Positions 24,902-31,942 of a DNA stretch of 33,741 nucleotides are shown here, one piece after another. The position numbers and the translations under genes were made by a program. Numbering within the stretch: the first letter of the stretch is position 1; every line of letters starts with the position of its first letter. The DNA is from a candidate division FCPU426 bacterium (GTDB taxonomy: Bacteria; Oederibacteriota; Muellerivitia; Muellerivitales; Muellerivitaceae): the NCBI GenBank assembly GCA_003136635.1, contig PLFD01000059.1, positions 33,413 to 67,153 on the forward strand, written 5' to 3'. A model generated the notes under the pieces. It was given only the letters and a program-made list of their open reading frames with translations, was not told the origin of the DNA and searched no databases.

Positions 24902-25416
24902 TACGCTCCCACAACGGCGGGTATCACCGTTTCTTTTTTTTGCTCTTCGGGTGCAATCGGTTGAGCCTGCCTAACCCACTTCATAGCGTGCTCGTCTTGT
25001 AATAAGCTTCCACGTTTGTAAACAGCATTTTCATATTCTTCGGATACAAAGGTCAAAGCATCAAAACCACAAGCTTCAACACAATAACCGCAAAAAATAC
25101 AGGTTGAAAAGTCTAACTTAAATGTGGTCATTCTTCTCTTACCGTCAGCTTGACGCACACCTTCCAATTTAATACAGCTATTAGGACAAGCCTTCGCGCA
25201 CATAAGGCAAGCAACGCAATTAAACTGATCTTTTTCACCATCATAAATAAGTTTGATCATACTGCGACTTCTGGCTGGCAAAGGTAAGCGTTCTTCAGGA
25301 TATTGCTGTGTCGTTACAGCTTTAAAATTCAAAAAATATTTAGACGTAACCGACAAACCGACCAATAGATTCCATAATCCGGAAAAAATATCTTTAAAAT
25401 ATTTTAAAATTCCCAT
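24901..25416 (-). CDS. nuoI: NADH-quinone oxidoreductase subunit I (two 4Fe-4S clusters)
   Basis: Carries electrons in the peripheral arm to NuoB. The start is the ATG at 25416, which shares one base with the nuoH stop (TAATG) and has GGGAG upstream. A start at 25449 would run into nuoH. This gives 171 aa. Two ferredoxin motifs are present: C67, C70, C73, C77 and C106, C109, C112, C116. In the second, the usual proline after the last cysteine is Gly (EACGFDAL). The C-terminal ~30 residues are a polar tail. Confidence 0.95.
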   Translation of the reverse strand: MGILKYFKDIFSGLWNLLVGLSVTSKYFLNFKAVTTQQYPEERLPLPARSRSMIKLIYDGEKDQFNCVACLMCAKACPNSCIKLEGVRQADGKRRMTTFKLDFSTCIFCGYCVEACGFDALTFVSEEYENAVYKRGSLLQDEHAMKWVRQAQPIAPEEQKKETVIPAVVGA

Positions 25417-26486
25417 TACTGCGCTCCCTTTCCATAAAGCAAAAGCCAAACAGAAGCCGTTATTAAAATATTAAGTATCGAAAGAGGAATCAAAACCTTC
25501 CAACCAAAATCCATTAATTGATCAACTCTTAGACGAGGAAAGGTCCAACGAAAAGCCATTACCAAATAAATTACAGATACTAATTTGATGAGAAACCATA
25601 TAAAACCTGGCAAATGCAGAAAACCCAAAAAAGCTACCGGGAGCCAGCCACCCAAAAAAAGTGTAACTGCTACCGCCGAGGAAACCACAACCGCGATATA
25701 TTCTCCCAAAAAAAACATTGCGAACTTAACACCCGAATATTCAGTGTGAAAACCGCCGATGAGCTCGGACTCTGCTTCAGGAATATCAAAAGGTGCCCGA
25801 TTAGCCTCAGCGGTTGCAGACGTTATAAAAATGATAAAAGCAACAATTTGAGGGAATATAAACCAATAGCCGGCCTGCTGTTGATACTCAACTATACCGC
25901 TCAAACTTAAAGTTCCTGTAATCATAATGATGGGAACAACCGAAAGAACCAATGGAACTTCATAACTAATAATTTGTGCTGCGGATCTAAACCCACCTAA
26001 TAAAGCAAACTTGTTATTAGAGCTCCAGCCAGCGGTAAGAATGGCGATAACCGTAAATCCCGTGATGGCGATGATATATAAAATTCCAACATTTAAATCT
26101 TGAACAACCATACCTTTGTCAAACGGAATAACAACCATTCCCATAAAAGTTGCCACAAAGGCGACTATGGGTGCAATGAAATAAGGAATTTTATCCCGAT
26201 TTACCGGTTTAACATCTTCTTTGGTCGTTAACTTAATGGCGTCTGCAACTGTTTGTAACAAACCAAAAGGTCCAACACGGTTGGGACCAATACGACTTTG
26301 CATATGAGCTGAAACTTTTCGTTCCATCCAAACCAAAAACATGACAAATACCGAAATAAATCCAAACATCACAATCGCAGTAATTACCGGATCAATAGCA
26401 CCCGCTAATGCAGAAATTCCTACCTGAGCATAAGCCCAGTGCAAAAAGCCGGATACAATTTGGATGATGTTTTCGCCTGTAAACAT
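25416..26486 (-). CDS. nuoH: NADH-quinone oxidoreductase subunit H
   Basis: The membrane subunit that forms the quinone chamber with NuoB and NuoD, 356 aa with about eight helices. Diagnostic blocks: [22 protein letters not shown] and [20 protein letters not shown], followed by [16 protein letters not shown], all with their conserved acidic and basic residues. AAGGA lies about 10 nt before the ATG at 26486. It follows nuoD by 22 nt with no nuoE, F or G in between. Confidence 0.97.
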   Translation of the reverse strand: MFTGENIIQIVSGFLHWAYAQVGISALAGAIDPVITAIVMFGFISVFVMFLVWMERKVSAHMQSRIGPNRVGPFGLLQTVADAIKLTTKEDVKPVNRDKIPYFIAPIVAFVATFMGMVVIPFDKGMVVQDLNVGILYIIAITGFTVIAILTAGWSSNNKFALLGGFRSAAQIISYEVPLVLSVVPIIMITGTLSLSGIVEYQQQAGYWFIFPQIVAFIIFITSATAEANRAPFDIPEAESELIGGFHTEYSGVKFAMFFLGEYIAVVVSSAVAVTLFLGGWLPVAFLGFLHLPGFIWFLIKLVSVIYLVMAFRWTFPRLRVDQLMDFGWKVLIPLSILNILITASVWLLLYGKGAQ

Positions 26487-26508
26487 AGTTTCTTAGTCCT
26501 TAGAAAAA

Positions 26509-27654
26509 TTAACGATCCACTTCAGGTACGATCATATCCAAACTTCCCAAAACGGCCATGATGTCAGCAACTTTCCAACCCTTTGTTAGTTGATCCAAAA
26601 CATATAAATTACTAAATGAGGCGCATCTAAATTTTGCTTTCCAGGGTTTTGCCGTTCCATCACCGACCAAATAAACACCCATCTCACCGCGAGAAGATTC
26701 GATCCTAGAATATATTTCACTGTTCAACGGCGCCTTAAGAACCGGTGGCATCTTGGCTTCAATGGGCCCCGGCTCTAATCGTTCCAAAGATTGACGAATG
26801 ATCGAGACACTTTCACGCATCTCCCTCATCCGAACCTTATAACGACTCCAACAATCCCCTGCCGTTTCTATGCATTCGGCAAACTTGACTTGATCGTAAT
26901 AAAGATAGGGTTGTTGCTTTCGAACATCGCAAGCAATTCCCGAGCCTCGTAAAGAAGGACCACAAACGCCAGCATTAATTCCCATTTCGGGAGATATAAC
27001 ACCGACACCCTTGGTTCTTTCTAAAAAAATAGGGTTATAAGTGAGCAAATCTTCATATTCGTCAATTTTCGGCTCAAAATAATCCAAGAAAGCAATACAC
27101 TTGGAAACAAAATCAGGCAAAATATCAATCATGACTCCGCCAATGCGAATGTAATTGTAAGTCAATCTTTGTCCGCAGGTCATTTCGAATAAATCCAAAA
27201 TACGTTCTCGTTCTCTCAAGCCATACAAGAAAGGTGTTAAGGCACCAATATCTCCGGCAAACGCTCCCATCCATAACAAATGACTGGCTAATCGCTGAAG
27301 CTCAATAAAAATCATCCGCAACCATTGTGCACGAGCAGGCGCTTCAATATTCATCAGTTTTTCTGTTGCTAAAGCAAAAGCATAATTAACACTCATTGCA
27401 GAAACGTAATCAATGCGATCGGTATAGGTTATGCACTGTGGATAAGTACGATTTTCACAAATTTTCTCTATCGAACGATGCAAATAACCCAAAACCGGCA
27501 CCGTTTCCTTTACCGTCTCTCCATCTAATTTGACAATGAGACGCAAAACGCCATGCGTCGCAGGATGTTGAGGACCTAAATTGACAACATATTCATCCGT
27601 CCCAAATTGAGACTCGCCGCCAACCTTAACTTGGCTTAACAATAAATCCGTCAT
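26509..27654 (-). CDS. nuoD: NADH-quinone oxidoreductase subunit D (49-kDa homologue)
   Basis: A peripheral-arm subunit at the quinone-reduction site. The start is the ATG at 27654, with AAGGAC 7 nt upstream and inside nuoC, so the genes overlap by 29 nt (381 aa). GPQHPATHG (27-35) holds the quinone-site histidine, and DRIDYVSAM holds the conserved tyrosine. The C-terminus ends in the family's LGSLDMIVPEVDR block. NuoC and NuoD are separate, unlike the fused NuoCD of enterobacteria. No [NiFe] cysteine pairs were seen, so this is a Nuo and not a hydrogenase subunit. Confidence 0.96.
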   Translation of the reverse strand: MTDLLLSQVKVGGESQFGTDEYVVNLGPQHPATHGVLRLIVKLDGETVKETVPVLGYLHRSIEKICENRTYPQCITYTDRIDYVSAMSVNYAFALATEKLMNIEAPARAQWLRMIFIELQRLASHLLWMGAFAGDIGALTPFLYGLRERERILDLFEMTCGQRLTYNYIRIGGVMIDILPDFVSKCIAFLDYFEPKIDEYEDLLTYNPIFLERTKGVGVISPEMGINAGVCGPSLRGSGIACDVRKQQPYLYYDQVKFAECIETAGDCWSRYKVRMREMRESVSIIRQSLERLEPGPIEAKMPPVLKAPLNSEIYSRIESSRGEMGVYLVGDGTAKPWKAKFRCASFSNLYVLDQLTKGWKVADIMAVLGSLDMIVPEVDR

Positions 27655-28099
27655 CGGCAAAGTCCTTTCTCAGCGGGAATTTCTTGTAGTCATCCGGCAT
27701 CATAATTCGACGCAGATCGGAGTGACCTTCAAAAACAACTCCGTAAAGGTCAAATACCTCGCGCTCAAACCAATTGGCACTTTTCCAAATATTCTCCAAC
27801 GTCGCCACTTTCGGATTACTCCGATCAGCAACAACTTTAATCGTTAACTGATGAAAATGTTTGTATGACCATAAATGGCTAACAACCGTAATTTTGTTCT
27901 CTTTGGGAAAATCTATCGCCGTTAAAGAAGACAAGTGATTAAAAAAATACTCCTTTTCTTCACAAAGTTTTTGACACAATGCAACGTAATGTTCCGGAGA
28001 AACAGTGACTATAGCTTCTTTTTGTGCCGAAATAATAACGGTTTGAATATCGTTTTTAAAATCCACTTCAATTTTGGACTTCAGTTCTTCATTTGTCAT
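27626..28099 (-). CDS. nuoC: NADH-quinone oxidoreductase subunit C (30-kDa homologue)
   Basis: A structural peripheral-arm subunit of 157 aa. The signature WFEREVFDLYGVVFEGHSDL followed by RRIMMPDDY and FPLRKDF is typical, and the C-terminus is short. It lies 45 nt after nuoB and overlaps nuoD. Confidence 0.95.
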   Translation of the reverse strand: MTNEELKSKIEVDFKNDIQTVIISAQKEAIVTVSPEHYVALCQKLCEEKEYFFNHLSSLTAIDFPKENKITVVSHLWSYKHFHQLTIKVVADRSNPKVATLENIWKSANWFEREVFDLYGVVFEGHSDLRRIMMPDDYKKFPLRKDFADDGFIVKPS

Positions 28100-28144
28100 G
28101 TAAAGATATTCCTCGAAAATAAAACATTTTTAAATCAAGAAGCT

Positions 28145-28687
28145 TTAAACGTCCCGTCGACGACGAAAAATTGGCTCGTCATCAATCTTTTTTTGAATTG
28201 CCATTAATCCGTGGATTAATGATTCGGGCCGTGGAGGGCACCCAGGCACGTAAACATCCACCGGAACAAAGGAATCAATCCCCTTTACTACTGTATAAGA
28301 ATCGTAATAATAAGGACCGCCAGCGATCGTACAGCTTCCCATAGCAATAACCCAGCTTGGTTTTGGCATCTGTTCATAAAGTTTTTTTAAAGCGTAGCCC
28401 ATCTTTTCGGTAATGGTTCCAGCAGCGATCAGTAAGTCCGCTTGACGCGGAGAAGGTCGAAAAACTTCCGCTCCAAATCTCGCGATATCATATCGGCCAG
28501 CAGCAGTTGCCATCATTTCAATTGCACAGCAAGCCGTTCCAAATTGAAGAGGCCACAAAGAGTTTTTTCGAGCCCACTTGAAAATAAACTCAACTGCTTT
28601 TTCCAAAGTCCAAAGACCCGGAATGTTACTTTCGCTTTCCATCAACTCAATTTCTTTGTGCGACAAGCCTTTTAAACCTACTCCCAT
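28145..28687 (-). CDS. nuoB: NADH-quinone oxidoreductase subunit B (N2 cluster, PSST homologue)
   Basis: Carries the terminal 4Fe-4S cluster N2, which reduces quinone. The start is the ATG at 28687, with AAAGGAGG 7 nt upstream. It overlaps the end of nuoA by 10 nt and gives 180 aa; a start at 28708 is less likely. The N2 ligands are C53 and C54 ([11 protein letters not shown]), C119 (MGSCTIAGG) and C150 (VPGCPPRPE). Confidence 0.96.
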   Translation of the reverse strand: MGVGLKGLSHKEIELMESESNIPGLWTLEKAVEFIFKWARKNSLWPLQFGTACCAIEMMATAAGRYDIARFGAEVFRPSPRQADLLIAAGTITEKMGYALKKLYEQMPKPSWVIAMGSCTIAGGPYYYDSYTVVKGIDSFVPVDVYVPGCPPRPESLIHGLMAIQKKIDDEPIFRRRRDV

Positions 28688-29058
28688 TTCAAGGCCTCCT
28701 TTTTCCATGCGTAAGCCAAACCAATTAACAAAATGAAGATAAAAACAACCATTTCTCCAAACCCAAAAAGTCCTAATTGTTTAAAGGAAACCGCCCAAGG
28801 GTAAAGAAAAACTGTTTCAATATCGAAAATCACAAAAAGAAGGGCGTAAAGATAAAAGCTAACATTAAACCGAAACCACGACGTACCATAAGTTTCTACG
28901 CCACATTCATAGGTATCTTCTAAAATTTCTTTTTTGTATTTGTAGCGAAGACCTAAAAGCCCGTTCGGGCTAAATACCCAACCCGTTATAAAAGCCATTA
29001 GAATAAAAAAAATGCCCGCTAAAAGGAAAACAAGTACATAGCCGTATTGTTCTAGCAT
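28678..29058 (-). CDS. nuoA: NADH-quinone oxidoreductase subunit A
   Basis: A small membrane subunit of complex I and the first gene of the operon. The start is the ATG at 29058, with GGAGAGAG upstream (126 aa). An upstream in-frame start at 29097 would begin inside the predicted promoter. Three helices, the YECGVETYG loop motif and the [12 protein letters not shown] segment are canonical. Confidence 0.95.
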   Translation of the reverse strand: MLEQYGYVLVFLLAGIFFILMAFITGWVFSPNGLLGLRYKYKKEILEDTYECGVETYGTSWFRFNVSFYLYALLFVIFDIETVFLYPWAVSFKQLGLFGFGEMVVFIFILLIGLAYAWKKEALKWE

Positions 29059-29096
29059 AAATGGCTCTCTCCGAAAGGCGGTATAAAACAGCCACA

Positions 29097-29125
29097 TCTA
29101 TACACTTCCACAAAGGAAATTTCAA
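29097..29125 (-). promoter_or_regulatory. Candidate promoter of the nuo operon
   Basis: On the minus strand, TTGAAA (29125-29120) and TATAGA (29102-29097) are separated by 17 nt. This places the start of transcription about 30 nt upstream of the nuoA ATG. The spacer contains a small TTCC...GGAA dyad. Read-through from the prenyl synthase gene is also possible. Confidence 0.6.
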
Positions 29126-29150
29126 GGCATAACACACTGTTGAAGGAACT

Positions 29151-30119
29151 TTAAAAATCTCTATTGATTAAAAAATCAGCAAATTGCATAAACTCATTTT
29201 TATTGCCATTTAACGATTTCAAAGCCATCTTTGCATCGTCCGCATAATGCTTAGCTTTTTGAAGCGACCTGTTAATTGCATCGTATTTGTTTAATAAAAA
29301 ATTCAAAAACTTTAAATCCGAATCCGTTTTAACTTTCCGAAGAATAATAGTTTTTAATTTTTTATTTTCAGCCTTTGTCGCCGATACTAGACAGTAAATA
29401 ACCGGCAACGTTAATTTACCCTCGCGTAAATCACTCATCACTGGTTTGCCAACTTTAGTTTGTTTACCAACAAAATCCAAAGTGTCGTCAACAACCTGAA
29501 ACGCCATACCAATATTCAAACCAAAATAATAAAGTTTTTTTACCGTTAACGCGTCCGCACCCGCCAACATAGCGCCCGTTTGACAACTAGCTGCAAACAA
29601 AACCGCCGTTTTCTCTTTAATTACTTCCAAATATTGCTCTTCATTTAAATCAACATTAAATCGATTAAACGTTTCAGATATCTCGCCATGACAGATAATA
29701 TTAGTAGTGTCCGCCAAACTGCTTACTATGTTTTTAGGAAGATCTTTTGCCATTAAATAAAAAGAGGACGCAAACACATAATCGCCCATCAAGACAGAAA
29801 TTTCATTTCCCCATTTAAAATTCAGTGTTTTCTGTTTGCGTCGAACTGCAGAATTATCAATAATATCATCATGAATCAATGTTGCTACATGAAGCATTTC
29901 TAAAGCGGCGCCTAAGCTAATCAAATCTTCAGATAATTTCCCACAATACTTAGCGGAGAGAATCGCCAATGCAGGCCTAACCCGCTTCCCCGTCGAGTGA
30001 GATAGATAATCAACCATCTGCTGTATAAAAACATTATCTGTTTTTAAGGCTTTGGATATTTTCTCTTCAACGCGTCCTAAATCTTTTTTAATCGGCTTTG
30101 TTAGATCTGTCAGTATCAC
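29151..30119 (-). CDS. ispB: Long-chain (E)-polyprenyl diphosphate synthase
   Basis: Condenses isopentenyl diphosphate onto an allylic primer, most likely to build a quinone side chain. 322 aa. The first Asp-rich motif is LIHDDIIDNSAVRRKQ (D84, D85, D88) and the second is FQVVDDTLDF (D211, D212, D215). GKRVRPALAIL is the substrate-binding region. The residues before the first motif are small or mixed (LHVAT), which fits a longer-chain enzyme, but chain length cannot be fixed by eye. The start is GTG at 30119. It lies immediately upstream of the nuo operon on the same strand, consistent with a quinone role. The symbol is by family resemblance; HepT-like is an alternative. Confidence 0.9.
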   Translation of the reverse strand: MILTDLTKPIKKDLGRVEEKISKALKTDNVFIQQMVDYLSHSTGKRVRPALAILSAKYCGKLSEDLISLGAALEMLHVATLIHDDIIDNSAVRRKQKTLNFKWGNEISVLMGDYVFASSFYLMAKDLPKNIVSSLADTTNIICHGEISETFNRFNVDLNEEQYLEVIKEKTAVLFAASCQTGAMLAGADALTVKKLYYFGLNIGMAFQVVDDTLDFVGKQTKVGKPVMSDLREGKLTLPVIYCLVSATKAENKKLKTIILRKVKTDSDLKFLNFLLNKYDAINRSLQKAKHYADDAKMALKSLNGNKNEFMQFADFLINRDF

Positions 30120-30153
30120 TTTTTTCTCTAGTTTTAAATTTCAACATGTGATT

Positions 30154-30810
30154 CTATTCTCCAAAAAGTTCTTTCATTTCCAAAAACTTAATGAACTTTT
30201 CAAGATTTTCCAAACTAGTTACAACTATAGCGTCACCCGACATTCTAATCACGTGGGCATGAGCCAATTTATCAACAAACTCTTGCGTTTTTCCTAACTC
30301 CAACCCACACATTTTACTCAAAAATGAAACTGTAAAGTTAACATCCATTTCAATTCCGTTAGGGCCTTCGTGTCCATGCTTATGAACAATCAAAAGAATT
30401 GTATTCGCCACCAACCGTTTGTCATTTTTAATCATCAAATCAGCAATTTGTTGATTTGCGTCTCTAAGTCTTGACGATAAAATTTTTAATATTTTTTTGA
30501 CGATTTTCGGATTAGTCTGGATATGCGCTTCGAAAAGTTCTTCGTCCAGTGCGATTAATCTTGAAGATTCTATTGCAATCGCATTGGCCGATCGAACATC
30601 TTTATCAATAATAGCCATCTCGCCAAAAGAATCGCCCGGACCCAAAACAGCCAAAGTTTTCTCTTCGCCACTTTTCAATTGTTTGGTAATCATTATTTTC
30701 CCGGACTGAATAATGTACATTTCCGCACCGACATCACCTTCACGAAAAACCACATCATTTGGGTTATACAAACGTCCGTACTTTTCAAAAACCTCTTGTT
30801 CACTACTCAT
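30154..30810 (-). CDS. Crp/Fnr-family cyclic-nucleotide-binding transcription regulator
   Basis: A 218-aa cytoplasmic protein. Residues ~15-115 form a cyclic-nucleotide-binding domain with the phosphate-binding cassette FGEMAIIDKDVRSA (62-75), including the Arg expected to contact the cyclic phosphate. A long helix follows (ILSSRLRDANQQIADL). Residues ~145-205 form a winged-helix-like region (VSFLSKMCGLELGKTQEFVDKL) that probably binds DNA but is less typical than Crp. There are no N-terminal cysteines, so it is not an Fnr-type oxygen sensor. AGAGG lies 7 nt before the ATG. It lies 34 nt upstream of the prenyl synthase gene and may share its transcript. Ligand and targets are unknown. Confidence 0.85.
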   Translation of the reverse strand: MSSEQEVFEKYGRLYNPNDVVFREGDVGAEMYIIQSGKIMITKQLKSGEEKTLAVLGPGDSFGEMAIIDKDVRSANAIAIESSRLIALDEELFEAHIQTNPKIVKKILKILSSRLRDANQQIADLMIKNDKRLVANTILLIVHKHGHEGPNGIEMDVNFTVSFLSKMCGLELGKTQEFVDKLAHAHVIRMSGDAIVVTSLENLEKFIKFLEMKELFGE

Positions 30811-30865
30811 AAAACACCTCTGTTTTTCAATAAAATCTTACAGATCAAAAAAACAGCTTCATAAA

Positions 30866-30902
30866 TTCAATTGAAGTATAAAGAAATTTAAAAGGAAGGC
30901 AA
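30866..30902 (-). promoter_or_regulatory. Candidate promoter of the Crp-like gene with palindrome at the start site
   Basis: On the minus strand, TTGCCT (30902-30897) and TATACT (30880-30875) are 16 nt apart. The perfect 10-bp palindrome TTCAATTGAA (30866-30875) directly follows the -10 and covers the expected transcription start. It is a plausible repressor site, perhaps for self-control. The outer CTTCA...TGAAG (30857-30876) is a second, imperfect dyad. Confidence 0.5.
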
Positions 30903-30905
30903 GTT

Positions 30906-31886
30906 TTAGAAATACCAAGCCAAGGAAAAGTGATGATTTGAACCCAAAATCCCTTGGTCAGTCCAAGCATAATCAAAACTAAAATAAGTCTTAAACAAAG
31001 ATACTTTGATCCCTGCACCCAAATAAAGCCCCGCTTCTCCACCAACTCCTAATTGATTTTGATCTATTGAACCTTGAAATTCGTACCCTAATCTGCCAAC
31101 CAAGGTATTTTTGTACCAATACTCTCCGCCCAAACTGGTAGAAACAACATTATCATTTGGAAAATCAACATCCAAATCCATCGTGAAGTCGTCATCAAAC
31201 ATTTGGTATGCAGCCCCAATTTTAAATATCATCGGCAATGGATCCGATACTTGAACAAATGTAATCCCAGGCCCAAGGTTTTGAAGATCTAAAGCTAATT
31301 TTAAATGCGGAATAGGTGTTTTGTACATGAGGCCTAGATCAACCGCAAAAGTTGATGCAGATGTCGTGCCCAAAGTTTCAGTAATATATTTAGCTGTAAT
31401 ACCAATATCTAAAGAATAACTCAGGCGATAAGCCGCAGCGATATCTATGTCGTAATAGGTTTCACCAAAGGTTCCCCCTGTCGCAGCACCCGAAGAATTA
31501 ATGATATTTTCTAATCCCGATCCTAATAGTTTCAAACCAAAACCCATCGTCAAATCGTTCCCCAACCTAAAAGCACCATTAAGATAGTTATAAGTCACTG
31601 TATTTATAAATACGTCATATTCAGCCAAAAGCTCTGAACCTTGCATTTGATTAAGACCGGCTGGATTCCAGTAAACCGCACTCGAATCGTCTGCCACAGC
31701 AGTAAATGCCTGACCCATTGCTATCGCTCTAGGATTGACGGGTATCTCCAGTGCAACGGCACCTGTTGTTCCAGGACCATTCACCGTTGTGGTAGTATTT
31801 TGAGCAAAGGAAAAAGTCGTAGAAAGTACAAATAAAAGAGAAACTGCAAACGTTCTTAGTAATGTTTTAGAAATACCGTTTTTCAA
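30906..31886 (-). CDS. PorV/PorQ-type (UPF0164-like) outer-membrane beta-barrel protein
   Basis: An exported protein with a FadL-like barrel layout. The likely start is the TTG at 31886 (TTG AAA AAC), with a GGGGG run upstream, giving a signal peptide ending near FSFAQ. A TTG at 31898 is an alternative, only four codons longer. Family marks are the mature N-terminus VNPRAIAMGQAFTAVADDSS, the AVYWNPAGL block and repeated amphipathic strands. The final Phe of the C-terminal SLAWYF is a typical outer-membrane insertion signal. In Bacteroidetes, PorV acts with type IX secretion, but relatives are widespread elsewhere with unknown roles. No type IX genes are visible here, so the function remains open. 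It has its own promoter and is 41 nt or more downstream of uvrA. Confidence 0.85.
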   Translation of the reverse strand: MKNGISKTLLRTFAVSLLFVLSTTFSFAQNTTTTVNGPGTTGAVALEIPVNPRAIAMGQAFTAVADDSSAVYWNPAGLNQMQGSELLAEYDVFINTVTYNYLNGAFRLGNDLTMGFGLKLLGSGLENIINSSGAATGGTFGETYYDIDIAAAYRLSYSLDIGITAKYITETLGTTSASTFAVDLGLMYKTPIPHLKLALDLQNLGPGITFVQVSDPLPMIFKIGAAYQMFDDDFTMDLDVDFPNDNVVSTSLGGEYWYKNTLVGRLGYEFQGSIDQNQLGVGGEAGLYLGAGIKVSLFKTYFSFDYAWTDQGILGSNHHFSLAWYF

Positions 31887-31913
31887 AAAAACCCCCAATT
31901 CTCCATCGATTTA

Positions 31914-31942
31914 AGTATATCTTTGACTGAAAAAACCGTCAA
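31914..31942 (-). promoter_or_regulatory. Strong candidate promoter of the PorV-like gene
   Basis: On the minus strand, TTGACG (31942-31937) and TATACT (31919-31914) with a 17-nt spacer: 5/6 and 5/6 matches. The -35 overlaps the uvrA stop codon, so the two genes are packed but independently started. Confidence 0.7.

Noticed and set aside
25417..25449. nuoI start at 25449
   Set aside because: It overlaps nuoH by 34 nt with no site. The ATG at 25416 forms the same TAATG junction seen at nuoI-nuoJ.
26509..29058. Group 4 [NiFe]-hydrogenase instead of complex I
   Set aside because: NuoD lacks the N- and C-terminal CxxC nickel ligands and has the GPQHPATHG quinone-site motif; NuoA, NuoJ and NuoK are all present.
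29059..29097. nuoA start at 29097
   Set aside because: The 13 extra residues would begin at the -10 element of the predicted promoter. The ATG at 29058 has a good site and gives the normal NuoA length.
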